64,000 bases of DNA from Yersinia enterocolitica (GCA_002082245.2 NBTC02000002.1:4216001-4280000), one strand, 5' to 3'; positions 27,365 through 36,618 are shown, counted from the first letter of the stretch. Numbers and translations are program-made. Notes: generated from the letters alone by a model not told the origin.

Positions 27365-27604
27365 ATGAAAAATAAACTGTTATCCATTTTAATTTCTGGG
27401 ATGATTTTTGGCATCGCTGCATCTGGCCCTGCCTACGCACAAAATGTTCCGTTCAATGCTGGAGGCGGTGGTAAAACCATCTATGGTCCTTGGAAAAAGG
27501 TCCAGAATGGGTTTATATCAATTACGTGCTATCGAACAGTATATTATAAAAATGGTAATACTGCTCAGCAAAGTAAATGGATTCCATTTGGTACAAAATG
27601 CTAA
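27365..27604 (+). CDS. Small secreted cysteine protein, paralogue B
   Basis: The 79-residue precursor has a signal peptide (LLSILISGMIFGIAASGPAYA) followed by QNVPFNAGGGGK. The mature peptide of about 54 residues has two cysteines (ITCYRTVYYKNG and the terminal Cys), as in paralogue A. A glycine-rich N-terminus and basic YGPWKKV segment suggest an extracellular or periplasmic peptide. It probably arose by tandem duplication of the preceding gene and has its own ribosome site (AAGGATG). Confidence 0.65.
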   Translation: MKNKLLSILISGMIFGIAASGPAYAQNVPFNAGGGGKTIYGPWKKVQNGFISITCYRTVYYKNGNTAQQSKWIPFGTKC

Positions 27605-27649
27605 TCAAATTTAGTATTCACTGATGTTTTATAGAAAAATTTAATTTCA

Positions 27650-27673
27650 GGCCATCGTTCAATGACGAAGGCC
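27650..27673 (+). terminator. Probable terminator after the secreted pair
   Basis: GGCCATCGT-TCAATG-ACGAAGGCC forms an imperfect stem followed by TTTA, 46 bp after the second small gene. Confidence 0.5.
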
Positions 27674-27997
27674 TTTACTCCATTGAATTTTGGTACTTTT
27701 ATATAAAGTCCCCAATCACGGTATTTCAAATAGCTTTCCAGTATCACATCTCTTTTTATCTGCTTTCAGATTGTCAGAATTTGCTTACCTGAGCGGCTGT
27801 TGTGTCGTTGAAGGGGTCCGCTTGATGGTTAGGAAGTTGGATCCATTTTTTTCCCTTAGGTCAGAATCAAAAGAGGGGGACTGGGCCATGAGTTTCATCA
27901 GATCAGGTAGCGTGAGGTTGACGATTGATTTAAATAAACACCATTTTGATAACCAATCCAAATTTCAGGCAGATCTTCCCTATGCTGCCTATCGTAA

Positions 27998-28172
27998 TCA
28001 TCGCTCTGTTTTGAACTCCAGCCGACGTCGGGGCAACAACTCTTCTGCCCGGATACCGGCCCACGCACTGTTAAAAACCATCCGGCTATCACACAGTACA
28101 CACTGGTACGGATCTACATTCGTAAATTGTTTCATCAGCGACACAAAGCCCAGCTTCTGCGGTTTTTCCCTT
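27998..28172 (-). pseudogene. C-terminal relic of an IS91-family transposase
   Basis: The minus strand reads REKPQKLGFVSLMKQFTN-VDPYQCVLCDSRMVF-NSAWAGIRAEELL, ending in TGA at 27998. The D-P-Y-Q-C-x-x-C-x-x-R-M-V-F pattern and A-G-I-R-x-x-E-L-L follow the C-terminus of IS91/IS801-type (HUH) transposases as I remember them. A stop (TGA) just upstream shows that the gene is decayed. Its left side, 27690-27997, holds nothing I can name. Confidence 0.5.
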
Positions 28173-28209
28173 CATTTCAATCCCCAGTGCAGTATAGGGT
28201 TGTGCCGTA

Positions 28210-28681
28210 TTAACGTAGGCTAGTCAGCAAAAGTTGCGCTGCCGTGTTGGTGCCACTTTTATCAATGGTCACTACTTCCGGTTCGCCGTGATGTCTAATG
28301 GCCTTGCGAAAGAAACGTAATGCGGCTGCGGCGTCTCGCCTGGCGGTCAGCAGGAAGTCAATGGTTTGACCCGCAGTATCGACCGCACGGTACATATATT
28401 TCCACTGACCTTTGATTTTTATGTAGGTTTCGTCCATGCGCCACCGACGGTCCACTGTGCGCTTATGCCGACGAAACGCCTTATCCAACAACGGCACCAG
28501 GCGGATAACCCAGCTAACCCAGCGGTGAAATGTGGAAATGGTCAACGATAATGCCGCGCTCTGCCATCATCTCTTCGAGATTGCGCAGGATCAGGGTATA
28601 AGCGAGATACCAGCGAACACACTGAGCGATAACATCAGCGGGGTAATGCAGTCGACGGAAGGCGTTTCGGATTAGAGACAT
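28210..28681 (-). pseudogene. IS6-family transposase, frameshifted and 3'-truncated
   Basis: The minus-strand start at ATG 28681 gives MSLIRNAFRRLHYPADVIAQ, then RNLEEMMAERGIIVDHF. A frameshift near 28545 leads to FHRWVSWVIRLVPLLDKAFRRHKR, WRMDETYIKIKGQWKYMYRA and ARRDAAAALRFFRKAIRHHGEPEVVTIDKSG. The reading ends at about 28210, where unrelated sequence (the IS91 relic side) begins. It is closely related to the relic at 25912-26616. The 14-bp end TTTGCAACAGTGCC lies at 28763-28776. Confidence 0.8.
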
Positions 28682-28762
28682 GGGCAGGTAACATCACAAA
28701 AAAAAACAGCATGTTACCGGACTGCACCTTAATGCGACACAATCGTTTATCACCACTGGATA

Positions 28763-28776
28763 TTTGCAACAGTGCC
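28763..28776. repeat. IS6-type terminal inverted repeat
   Basis: TTTGCAACAGTGCC is the exact reverse complement of GGCACTGTTGCAAA, which also begins the element at 30127. It marks the right end of the truncated IS at 28210-28776. Confidence 0.7.
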
Positions 28777-28791
28777 CAATGGTTCAACAAC

Positions 28792-28830
28792 TAGAATAGG
28801 TAGCCATAAAAGTAATGGCTACCTATTCTA
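28792..28830 (-). terminator. 16-bp hairpin downstream of aqpZ
   Basis: TAGAATAGGTAGCCAT and its perfect complement flank a 7-nt loop (28808-28814), 34 bp past the aqpZ stop on the minus strand. There is no long T-run, but stem length and position fit transcript termination. Confidence 0.6.
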
Positions 28831-28863
28831 ATTAGGTTAAATCACTTTAAGTTAAATGAATAG

Positions 28864-29559
28864 CTAATTTTTATCACTAAGTAAGTTACGATAAATAAGG
28901 CCGCCTATAATGCCGCCTAATATAGGCATTATCCAGAACAACCATAATTGCTGTAATGCCCAACCGCCCTGGAAAATAGCCACTGCCGTACTACGTGCAG
29001 GGTTAACGGATGTATTAGTAACTGGAATACTAATTAAATGAATAAGTGTCAACGTTAGGCCAATTGCCAATGGAGCAAATCCAACCGGAGCTCGTTTATC
29101 GGTCACTCCGTGAATAACGATAAGGAAAAATGCCGTCAATACTACCTCAGCAACAATGGCTGCCTGCATAGAGAAGCTACCGGGAGAATATGCGCCGTAG
29201 CCGTTTGAGGCGAAACCATTTACTGATGCATCAAAACCAGTTTTACCATTGGCTATAAAAAATAGAATAGAGGCCCCAATGATACCACCAATGACCTGAG
29301 CAAAAATATAAGGGGCTATATCTTTAGTTTTAAATCGGCCTCCAGCCCATAAACCTAAAGTAACGGCTGGATTAAAATGCGCTCCGGAAATATGCCCTAC
29401 GGCGTAAGCCATGGTTAAAACAGACAAACCAAATGCCAGTGCTACACCAGTAAAGCCGATACCTAACTCAGGGTACGAGGCCGCCAATACAGCACTACCG
29501 CACCCACCAAATACTAACCAAAAAGTACCAAAAAACTCAGCAGCTAACCTTTTAGACAT
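28864..29559 (-). CDS. aqpZ: Aquaporin Z
   Basis: The 231-residue protein is close to E. coli AqpZ throughout. It has the start [25 protein letters not shown], both half-helix NPA motifs (HFNPAVT near residue 61 and SVNPARS near 184), and the selectivity-filter arginine just after the second NPA. Six membrane helices form a water channel in the inner membrane. It is flanked on both sides by IS6-family relics and lies next to tRNA-Phe, so although a normal enterobacterial gene it sits in a rearranged accessory region. Confidence 0.95.
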   Translation of the reverse strand: MSKRLAAEFFGTFWLVFGGCGSAVLAASYPELGIGFTGVALAFGLSVLTMAYAVGHISGAHFNPAVTLGLWAGGRFKTKDIAPYIFAQVIGGIIGASILFFIANGKTGFDASVNGFASNGYGAYSPGSFSMQAAIVAEVVLTAFFLIVIHGVTDKRAPVGFAPLAIGLTLTLIHLISIPVTNTSVNPARSTAVAIFQGGWALQQLWLFWIMPILGGIIGGLIYRNLLSDKN

Positions 29560-29956
29560 GACTACCTCATAATATCAACGACATTGAAATAAATACAAAA
29601 AGTATCAGTAATTACATACCTCTATATTGTGTTTTTACTAACATAGAGCAATGATTAATACGTCATCTAAAAACAATCTATTTAGACGAGGAATTAAATT
29701 ATTAATTTTCATAAAATGGAATAACTTACAATATGAACATTGTATAATATTCATATTGATTGTCTTTAAGGATTCTCCTATAATTAACATGATATATCAT
29801 GTTAATTAATATTCAGAAAAATTTAAGCGTTTCATAAGCTTTATTAACTTATAAGGTAGTAGCCTTAACAAGGCAGTCTAGGAAAATGTCAGTATTGCTG
29901 AATTTTTCATCAATCATCTTTGATCTGGAGGCTCAAAACACCACTATTCTGATCAG
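29560..29956. other. AT-rich aqpZ upstream region with strong palindromes
   Basis: No gene is present. It contains a 9-bp inverted repeat CAATATGAA/TTCATATTG (29729-29758, with TATAAT in the centre) and a 28-bp perfect palindrome at 29781-29808. Both lie 170-250 bp upstream of the aqpZ start. Confidence 0.45.
29781..29808. promoter_or_regulatory. 28-bp perfect palindrome
   Basis: The half-site TAATTAACATGATA is followed by its exact complement, giving 28 bp of uninterrupted dyad symmetry. It may be a regulator operator or cruciform site. It is not the end of any recognised IS. Confidence 0.5.
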
Positions 29957-30112
29957 TTATGTCGCATTAACAGATCGAGGTCCGCAAAATAGCACTGCCT
30001 ATTTTTTTATAGCGGCCAACAGATAAAATTGTTCTGCCGGTAACAATCCGTCGCTAGCAGGATGATGAAGTTATCCTTTGTGTATCATCTGTACCCGCCA
30101 ACAACTGTATCT
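29957..30112 (-). mobile_element. 3'-end relic of an IS6-family element
   Basis: This segment repeats 25912-26060 with few differences (TCGCATTAACAGATCGAGGT through TATCATCTGTACC). On the minus strand it encodes the C-terminal transposase residues ending LLAAIKK. The 5' part is absent; a different IS follows at 30127. Confidence 0.75.
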
Positions 30113-30126
30113 GGCAGAATATTTAA

Positions 30127-30946
30127 GGCACTGTTGCAAATAGCCCGTTAGGGTCAACACTCCCTTAGGCTAAAAAACATTAGAGGCTGAAAACGTAGTT
30201 CACCAGACGCACTTCGCCCTGAGGATGACCATAATACCAAGGTTCAGCCTGACCTTTACGCAACGCATTCATCACTTCTATACCCTTGATCGTGGCATAA
30301 GCCGTTTTCATGGATTTGAAGCCTAACATCGGATTGATTATCCGCTTCAGCTTACCGTGATCACATTCAATCACGTTGTTGAGGTATTTCACCTGACGGT
30401 GCACCACGTTTGGCGGGCATTTGCCTTCCCGTTTCAATAACGCGAGCGCTCTGCCATAGGTGGGTGCTTTATCTGTAATAATGCGTCGTGGCTGTTCCCA
30501 ATCCCGTAAGTTACCTAATATCTACTTCAAAAATCGATAAGCCGCTTGGGTATTACGTCGAGACGAAAGATAAAAATCAATCGTTCTACCGTGGCTGTCT
30601 ACGGCCCGGTACAGATAAGCCCATTTGCCACCAATTTTGACGTAGGTTTCATCCAGATGCCAGGGACGAAGGTCGGTCGGATGACGCCAGTACCATCGCA
30701 GGCGCTTTTCCATTTCAGGTGCATAGCGCTGAACCCAACGATAAATCGTGGTGTGGTCAACATTGATGCCCCGTTCAGCCAGCATTTCCTGGAGTTCGCG
30801 ATAGCTGATGCCGTATTTACAATACCAGCGAACGGCCCAGAGGATAATGGCACTCTGAAAATGCCGACCTTTGAATGGGGCCATACGCTACTCCTTCAGC
30901 CGAAATGGTGCTTTAGCTTATCATCACAAGATTTTTGCAACAGTCC
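30127..30946 (-). mobile_element. IS26-like (IS6-family) element, almost complete
   Basis: An 820-bp element with left end GGCACTGTTGCAAA at 30127 and right end TTTGCAACAGTCC at 30934-30946, where one base of the inverted repeat seems to be missing. It carries one transposase gene on the minus strand. Its length equals that of IS26. Confidence 0.85.
30180..30884 (-). pseudogene. IS26-like transposase inactivated by one amber codon
   Basis: The frame is continuous from ATG 30884 (MAPFKGRHFQSAIILWAVRW) to 30180 except for TAG at 30522-30524. Reading through it gives RFLK-stop-ILGNLRDWEQPRR and then TDKAPTYGRALALLKREG. The DDE residues are in place: DETYVKIGGKWAYLYRA, the second Asp in TDKAPTYG, and the C-terminal IECDHGKLKRI. 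Total length 234 codons, equal to the family. One nonsense mutation therefore seems to be the only lesion in the coding part. Confidence 0.85.
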
Positions 30947-31256
30947 ATATAGATAGCCTCAGACTGGCGTTGGAAGAGACTTTTGAGAGAAAAGAGGTTT
31001 TTTTTAAAAATCGGCATAACAGAAAGAAAAAATTACCGCTTTCCTTAACAGAATATTGACAGGTGCGCTGAAAAACTGTCAATTTCCTCCGCCTTAAGAC
31101 ACAATAAAACCGAAGTTTGTCATCGACATTCTCCGGTTTATTGTTCCCCTATGTTCAACCAAGGTGTAGCAGTTACAGCCTACTTTCACGATGATGATTC
31201 GGGTACTTTGTCATGCCTGTTAAAAATCTTAGTTCTTAACAAGCAGGTTATGAATT
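30947..31256. other. Gap between the IS26-like element and tRNA-Phe
   Basis: No gene is supported. ACAATAAAACCG and CGGTTTATTGT around 31088-31136 can pair and may form the tRNA transcript terminator on the minus strand. The segment is the part of the island closest to the tRNA 3' end. Confidence 0.35.
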
Positions 31257-31332
31257 TGGTGCCCGGACTCGGAATCGAACCAAGGACACGGGGATTTTCA
31301 ATCCCCTGCTCTACCGACTGAGCTATCCGGGC
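31257..31332 (-). tRNA. pheV: tRNA-Phe (GAA)
   Basis: Read on the minus strand, the 76 nt begin GCCCGGATAGCTCAGTCGG, have the anticodon GAA in the loop TTGAAAAT, the T-arm GGTTCGATTCC, and end with encoded CCA. They match E. coli tRNA-Phe. Position next to speC corresponds to pheV of E. coli, a common integration site for genomic islands. That fits the IS-rich block lying on its 3' side (lower coordinates). Confidence 0.97.
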
Positions 31333-31662
31333 AACGGGGCGCATTAAACCGTATTGGCGGCAAGTCGTCAATGAGTTTCTCTTATAAAGGCGATCGGTTG
31401 CTCTCTTTTCATGCAAAAATAGCGAGAAAACTGTTGGGAAGTTAATTTTTATGGTGCATCTACATATTTCATCTACTTGATTTATAGATTTTTTATTTTT
31501 TAGTGTGTTAAATAACAATGGCTTAGATATTCACTAAAAGTGCATTTTTATTGGCCTGAAAGGTTGAACCTACCGGCAAAACATGCAATTATTGCGAAAA
31601 TTTAGCGTTACTATTCATCCCTCTAATCCATATCATTTCGATTAAGTAAGCAGGAGGCGGTT

Positions 31663-31758
31663 ATGACAATAGTAGACTATTCAATGCATAATGAGCGCTT
31701 CTCATGCTATTTCTCCTGTTTATCTGCTGTTAAGTTCCTTGTTACTTCCATGCGGTAA
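31663..31758 (+). CDS. Possible 31-residue leader peptide upstream of speC
   Basis: ATG 31663 follows a very strong ribosome site (CAGGAGGCGGTT). It encodes MTIVDYSMHNERFSCYFSCL followed by SAVKFLVTSMR and stops at 31756. It lies 239 bp before the ornithine decarboxylase start. SpeFL, the leader of inducible ornithine decarboxylase in E. coli, senses ornithine, but I see no resemblance to its sequence. The case rests on ribosome site and position only. Confidence 0.4.
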   Translation: MTIVDYSMHNERFSCYFSCLSAVKFLVTSMR

Positions 31759-31996
31759 GGCTATCTGTCGTTCACTGTTAGGCATTATTAAAAATAGAGC
31801 TGGATCTCTGATTTTACTGATGTCTATTGGTCGATGCGAAGACCAGTTAACTCACTATTCTAGCTTCTATTTGAGCGAGTGATCGTGTGCGTAATAGATA
31901 TCAATTTGCCGGCATTGCATAAAATCTTCACCTTATGCGATGTCATATACATGCCAAAATGGCAGCCTCATACCTGACCGTTTGAGAGTAAGTGAC

Positions 31997-34159
31997 ATGA
32001 CACTATTAAAAATAGCAACAAGTGCTCGTTTGGCTTCTTATATAGAAAGCCAGCGGGGAATGGTATACCTCAATCAAACTGATTTTACTGATGTTGCCGC
32101 TGTGGTGATGTCGGTTGAAGATGCCAATGCCGGTATATTGTCAAAGTTGCATGATCTGGGTTTTGCTATTCCTACTTTTGTTGCTGTCACGGCACAACAG
32201 ACGGTTTCTGCCGATTATTTGCCTCTGATTAAGGGGATTATTACGCTCGGCGAAGCAAACAAAGCTTTTTACAATGCTCAGGTAGAAGCTGCCGCCAGTG
32301 AATATCAAAAAAATCTATTACCGCCATTTTTCTCAACATTGAAAAAATATGTCGAGATGAATAATTCAACTTTTGCTTGCCCAGGGCATCAGGGTGGCGA
32401 GTTTTTCCGTAAGCATCCTGCCGGTCGCCAGTTTTTTGAGTTTTATGGCGAGACCATTTTCCGTTCAGATATGTGCAACGCAGACGTCAAACTGGGTGAC
32501 TTGCTGATCCATGAAGGTGCAGCTAAAGATGCACAAAAATATGCAGCTAAGGTCTTCAATGCGGATAAAACCTATTTTGTTTTGAATGGTACATCGGCTG
32601 CAAATAAGGTCGTGACTAATGCCTTATTGACCCGTGGTGATTTGGTATTGTTCGATCGTAATAACCATAAATCCAACCATCATGGTGCGCTGATTCAGGC
32701 TGGGGCGACACCAATCTATTTGGAAACGGCCCGCAACCCGTTCGGTTTTATTGGTGGTATTGATGCTCATTGTTTCGACGAGCGTTATTTACGTCAGCAA
32801 TTGCGGGAGGTTGCCCCAGAAAGAGCAGAAGAGGCGCGGCCATTCAGATTGGCGATCATTCAGTTGGGTACCTACGATGGCACGGTGTATAACGCACGTC
32901 AGGTGGTTGATACTATTGGTCATTTGTGTGATTACATTCTATTTGATTCTGCGTGGGTAGGTTACGAACAGTTTATTCCGATGATGAAGGATTTCTCACC
33001 GCTATTGCTGGATTTAAATGAAAATGACCCTGGGATTATTGTGACTCAGTCAGTGCACAAGCAGCAGGCTGGTTTCTCCCAAACCTCGCAGGTACATAAA
33101 AAAGATAATCATATCAAAGGGCAAAAACGGCACTGTAATCATAAACGTTTTAATAATGCATTTATGTTGCATGCCTCAACCAGCCCGTTCTACCCATTAT
33201 TTGCTGCACTGGATATTAACGCCAAAATTCATTCTGGTGACAGTGGCCGCCGCATGTGGATGGATTGTGTCAAGTTGGGCATCGATACGCGTAAACTATT
33301 ATTAGAACGCTGCTCAATGTTGCGGCCATTTATTCCTCCCACTGTCAGTGGTAAAAATTGGCAAGATTACGATACGGACGTTATTGCCAATGACACACGT
33401 TTCTTTAATTTTGTGCCTAATGAACGTTGGCATGGATTTGAAGGGTATAACCAAGACCAATATCTGGTTGATCCTTGTAAGTTATTACTGACGACACCGG
33501 GTATCGATGCTAACAGCGGCCAATATACCCAATTTGGTGTTCCGGCAGCGATACTGGCTACCTTCTTGCGTGAAAATGGTATTGTGCCGGAAAAATGCGA
33601 TCTGAATTCAATTTTGTTCCTGCTAACACCGGCAGAAAATCCAGCAAAAATGGCACATCTGGTTGATATGCTGGTTCAGTTTGAGCGCTACGTGGAGCAA
33701 GATGCTTTATTGTGTGATGTATTACCGACGATATACCGTAAGAATGAAGAGCGCTATCGCGGCTACACTCTACGCCAGTTATGCCAAGAAATGCATGATC
33801 TCTATGTCAGCTATGATGTTAAACAACTGCAAAAGGATATGTTCCGCAAAGCCAGCTTACCGCCGGTATTAATGAACCCGCAAGATGCCAATATCCAGTT
33901 TATTCGCGATAATATCGAGCTAATCCCTATTGCCGAGGCTGGAGGGCGCATTGCTGCTGAAGGCGCACTCCCTTATCCACCAGGCGTATTGTGCGTGGTG
34001 CCGGGTGAAATGTGGGGCGGGGCGGTACAGCGTTATTTCCTGGCGTTGGAAGAGGGGATTAATTTATTGCCCGGCTTCTCGCCTGAATTGCAGGGCGTTT
34101 ATATCGAAAAAGGTGATGTAGAGTGGCGGCGTATCTTTGGTTATGTCATTACGCCGTAA
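31997..34159 (+). CDS. speC: Ornithine decarboxylase
   Basis: The 720-residue PLP enzyme converts ornithine to putrescine and CO2. ATG 31997 (MTLLKIATSARL) was chosen over an upstream in-frame ATG because GAGAGTAAG precedes it and it aligns with the E. coli start. Motifs include STFACPGHQGGEFFRKHPAG, the PLP lysine in SVHKQQAGF (K355), and ADMCNADVKLGDLLIHEG-like conserved stretches. Genomic context (next to tRNA-Phe, with mltC-yggX-mutY beyond) is that of speC rather than the potE-linked speF. A hairpin terminator follows. Confidence 0.9.
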   Translation: MTLLKIATSARLASYIESQRGMVYLNQTDFTDVAAVVMSVEDANAGILSKLHDLGFAIPTFVAVTAQQTVSADYLPLIKGIITLGEANKAFYNAQVEAAASEYQKNLLPPFFSTLKKYVEMNNSTFACPGHQGGEFFRKHPAGRQFFEFYGETIFRSDMCNADVKLGDLLIHEGAAKDAQKYAAKVFNADKTYFVLNGTSAANKVVTNALLTRGDLVLFDRNNHKSNHHGALIQAGATPIYLETARNPFGFIGGIDAHCFDERYLRQQLREVAPERAEEARPFRLAIIQLGTYDGTVYNARQVVDTIGHLCDYILFDSAWVGYEQFIPMMKDFSPLLLDLNENDPGIIVTQSVHKQQAGFSQTSQVHKKDNHIKGQKRHCNHKRFNNAFMLHASTSPFYPLFAALDINAKIHSGDSGRRMWMDCVKLGIDTRKLLLERCSMLRPFIPPTVSGKNWQDYDTDVIANDTRFFNFVPNERWHGFEGYNQDQYLVDPCKLLLTTPGIDANSGQYTQFGVPAAILATFLRENGIVPEKCDLNSILFLLTPAENPAKMAHLVDMLVQFERYVEQDALLCDVLPTIYRKNEERYRGYTLRQLCQEMHDLYVSYDVKQLQKDMFRKASLPPVLMNPQDANIQFIRDNIELIPIAEAGGRIAAEGALPYPPGVLCVVPGEMWGGAVQRYFLALEEGINLLPGFSPELQGVYIEKGDVEWRRIFGYVITP

Positions 34160-34173
34160 ACTGAGGTACTGAT

Positions 34174-34201
34174 AGACAGCCGATGAGAGCATCGGCTGTC
34201 T
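34174..34201. terminator. Bidirectional hairpin between speC and the TSUP gene
   Basis: AGACAGCCGATG and CATCGGCTGTCT form a perfect 12-bp stem around the loop AGAG, placed between two convergent genes. Confidence 0.75.
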
Positions 34202-34229
34202 CACAATAAGTTATTACAAATTAGGCTTA

Positions 34230-34979
34230 TCAATAACCTAAATAGCGTGCGACTAAAACTGTGCCGGAAATCAGCAATAAGATATTTATTAATCGGATAA
34301 GCTGGTCGCGACTTATCCCCAAACTGATTTTATTGGCGATAACCAAACCAACTAACATCCCCGGTACCAACAGTAGTACCATCCATAAAATAGATAGGTC
34401 CATGTAGACCCCTGCTAGCGTAAACAAAATAACTCGCGTGAGGGTACTCAGGCCGATAAGCGTGGTCTGGGTAATCCGCAAATTATCTTTGCTGGCTATT
34501 CTGCCGGATAAATAAATAGCATAAATAAACCCGCCGCTGCCAAATAGCGCGCTGAAAATACCGCCAATCAAGCCAAAAGGAATGGCGGCAACAGGTTTGA
34601 ATTGTCCTTGTGGTTTACGCCGGCTAAGGGCGTAAATGGCATATAAAATGACAAATATGCCGAGCGCCAGTAGCAAAATATCAGGGCGAGTACGTAGCAG
34701 TAACGTCGCGCCGATCAGACTACCAATAATCATTAGTGGGACTAATCGCTTAAGTTCAGCAAGGTCGGCATGACGGCTATGGCGAGCTACATTGGTAATG
34801 GCTGCAAACATATCGACAATTGCCAATAATGGGACAATCTTAGCGACAGGAATAAATAGCGCTAATATCGGACTGGCAATTAATGCAGAACCAAATCCTG
34901 TAATACCAAAGATGATATAAGCGATGACCATAGTGGAGAAGATTACCACCATTTCAAACAGGGTAAGTCCAAAGTCCAT
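34230..34979 (-). CDS. TauE/SafE-type (TSUP) membrane transporter
   Basis: The 249-residue protein has about eight hydrophobic helices and the TSUP pattern in both halves (IFGITGFGSALIASPILAL near residue 22, and IGGIFSALFGSGGFIYAIYL near 138). Members export sulfite, sulfoacetate or other organic anions. The substrate here is not evident. It is convergent with speC and alone in its transcription unit. Confidence 0.85.
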   Translation of the reverse strand: MDFGLTLFEMVVIFSTMVIAYIIFGITGFGSALIASPILALFIPVAKIVPLLAIVDMFAAITNVARHSRHADLAELKRLVPLMIIGSLIGATLLLRTRPDILLLALGIFVILYAIYALSRRKPQGQFKPVAAIPFGLIGGIFSALFGSGGFIYAIYLSGRIASKDNLRITQTTLIGLSTLTRVILFTLAGVYMDLSILWMVLLLVPGMLVGLVIANKISLGISRDQLIRLINILLLISGTVLVARYLGY

Positions 34980-35211
34980 TTGTTCAATCTGCCGATAGTA
35001 GGGATAGGATGATTAGCGATACTATAAACATTTTATTGAGAATGGTTGTTATTCAAATGTGCACTTTTGTCGGGCAATCACACTTTAGACATAAAAAATG
35101 ACACTGTGGGTGGAGCCTGTCATTTCAGTTTTCCCTTGGTTGGCGTTGCAGGGGGGGATTAGCCACCTGCAACGCCAATTTCTTGGGCTATAAAATCCGC
35201 TATAAATAAAA

Positions 35212-36288
35212 CTAGTGGCGGCGATAACTCTTCTGCGCGCTGTTCACTTTCACCAGATAACGGCGAGATTCGCCTGAAGGGTGTTTAGTGGTCAGCGTTT
35301 GGAATACATCACCAGGAGCCATATTGTTGATAATATTAACAGCCTGGTTCTTATCGCTGGAGAATACCCGCAATACGCTACCAGCTCCGCCGTTATAAGA
35401 GGTAATAACAGCATAACGCCGTGAGGTGGCATTCTGAATTCCGCCTAGATAAGTATTTTGCAGAATTGACAGATATGCCGTACCAGCATCAATATTATTT
35501 TCTGGATCAAACAGATAGCTACGGCTTGGCTGGCCACTTTTACCCTTCATTTTGAACACATCTCGCCCGGCAGTATGCTGTACAACTTGCATCAGGCCCA
35601 ACGCATCAGAGCCACTGACCGCATATGGGTTGAAGCTAGATTCTGTTTGCATAATTGCCAGGATCAATGACTCTTCGACGCCATAACGCTCCGCTGACTG
35701 GCGCACCAGTGGCAGGTATTTATGGGCACGTTGATCCAGATGGTTAGGGACTAATTGCAAGGTGACCGACCAGATAACATGCAGGCCGGAAGTGCGTTTT
35801 TGCATTCTGGTTTGTAGCAGATAATCAGCAAAATGGGCCGCGCGCCATTCCCAACGGATCGGCTGGCCATTGTTATCTAGCACCTGCCCATAGAGGAAGG
35901 GCTCTTTACTGATCTGAATATCGTTAACATCCGAATAGAGGTCGATAGAGCCAGGATCATCACCCATTAAAAGTGTGGTAATAATCGCCTGACGCAAGTG
36001 AGCCGCCGGATCTGTCGTGGCAATGGTTTCAACCGTAATCGTACCGGCATCGAAGTTGATATGGCTGCGGGTTTGATATTGATCCGTATACTTAACGTAA
36101 TCTTTTGGACCCGCGATTAAGACTTCTTTTAATCCCCAAATATTTTCAATGTTATGGGCAAATTGGCCCATTAAAATCTCAAAACCGTTGGTATCTTTGA
36201 CATAGGCTTCGTTTTCTGTTTGATTCTTATTGCCTGAGCAAGACACTAACAATGGTGCAACTATCAGCAAAGCTAAAATTTTCTTCAT
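35212..36288 (-). CDS. mltC: Membrane-bound lytic murein transglycosylase C
   Basis: The 358-residue lipoprotein cleaves peptidoglycan strands to 1,6-anhydromuropeptides from the outer membrane. The start ATG 36288 ([17 protein letters not shown]) places the lipobox Cys at residue 17. The SLT domain shows the catalytic Glu in [15 protein letters not shown], then [15 protein letters not shown] and the [17 protein letters not shown] segment. It follows yggX in the order typical of Enterobacterales. Confidence 0.95.
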   Translation of the reverse strand: MKKILALLIVAPLLVSCSGNKNQTENEAYVKDTNGFEILMGQFAHNIENIWGLKEVLIAGPKDYVKYTDQYQTRSHINFDAGTITVETIATTDPAAHLRQAIITTLLMGDDPGSIDLYSDVNDIQISKEPFLYGQVLDNNGQPIRWEWRAAHFADYLLQTRMQKRTSGLHVIWSVTLQLVPNHLDQRAHKYLPLVRQSAERYGVEESLILAIMQTESSFNPYAVSGSDALGLMQVVQHTAGRDVFKMKGKSGQPSRSYLFDPENNIDAGTAYLSILQNTYLGGIQNATSRRYAVITSYNGGAGSVLRVFSSDKNQAVNIINNMAPGDVFQTLTTKHPSGESRRYLVKVNSAQKSYRRH

Positions 36289-36345
36289 CTTACAAGCCAT
36301 ATCTTGATGAGGAATAACAACGGGGCCAGCGCAGACCCCGTGTGG

Positions 36346-36618
36346 TTACTTACTCGGTGGAGTATAACCTTCAATATGAACATCCTGCCCTTCGAACAGG
36401 AAGTTAACCATCTCCTGCTCTAACAGTTTGCGGTCTTCGACATTCATCATGCTCAGTTTTTTCTCGTTAATCAGCATGGTTTGCTTGGTTATCCATTGTG
36501 ACCAAGCTTCTTTTGATATTTCGTTATAGATACGTTTGCCAATCTCACCTGGATAGAGCTGAAAATCTTGCCCCTCAGCATCATGTTTTAAAAATGTGCA
36601 AAAAATTGTTCTGCTCAT
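36346..36618 (-). CDS. yggX: Fe(2+)-trafficking protein
   Basis: The 90-residue protein has the YggX hallmarks: [19 protein letters not shown] with conserved Cys7, [21 protein letters not shown] and [13 protein letters not shown]. It protects iron-sulfur proteins from oxidation and supports their repair. It lies between mutY and mltC, 57 bp from mltC, and is probably cotranscribed with the [4Fe-4S] enzyme MutY. Confidence 0.95.
   Translation of the reverse strand: MSRTIFCTFLKHDAEGQDFQLYPGEIGKRIYNEISKEAWSQWITKQTMLINEKKLSMMNVEDRKLLEQEMVNFLFEGQDVHIEGYTPPSK

Noticed and set aside
27690..28223. 177-codon plus-strand frame after the small secreted genes
   Set aside because: The minus strand of its right half encodes an IS91-type transposase fragment; the plus frame has no start signal and no domain.
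31691..31882. 63-codon plus-strand frame upstream of speC
   Set aside because: It overlaps the better-supported 31-codon frame with its strong ribosome site, and has none of its own.
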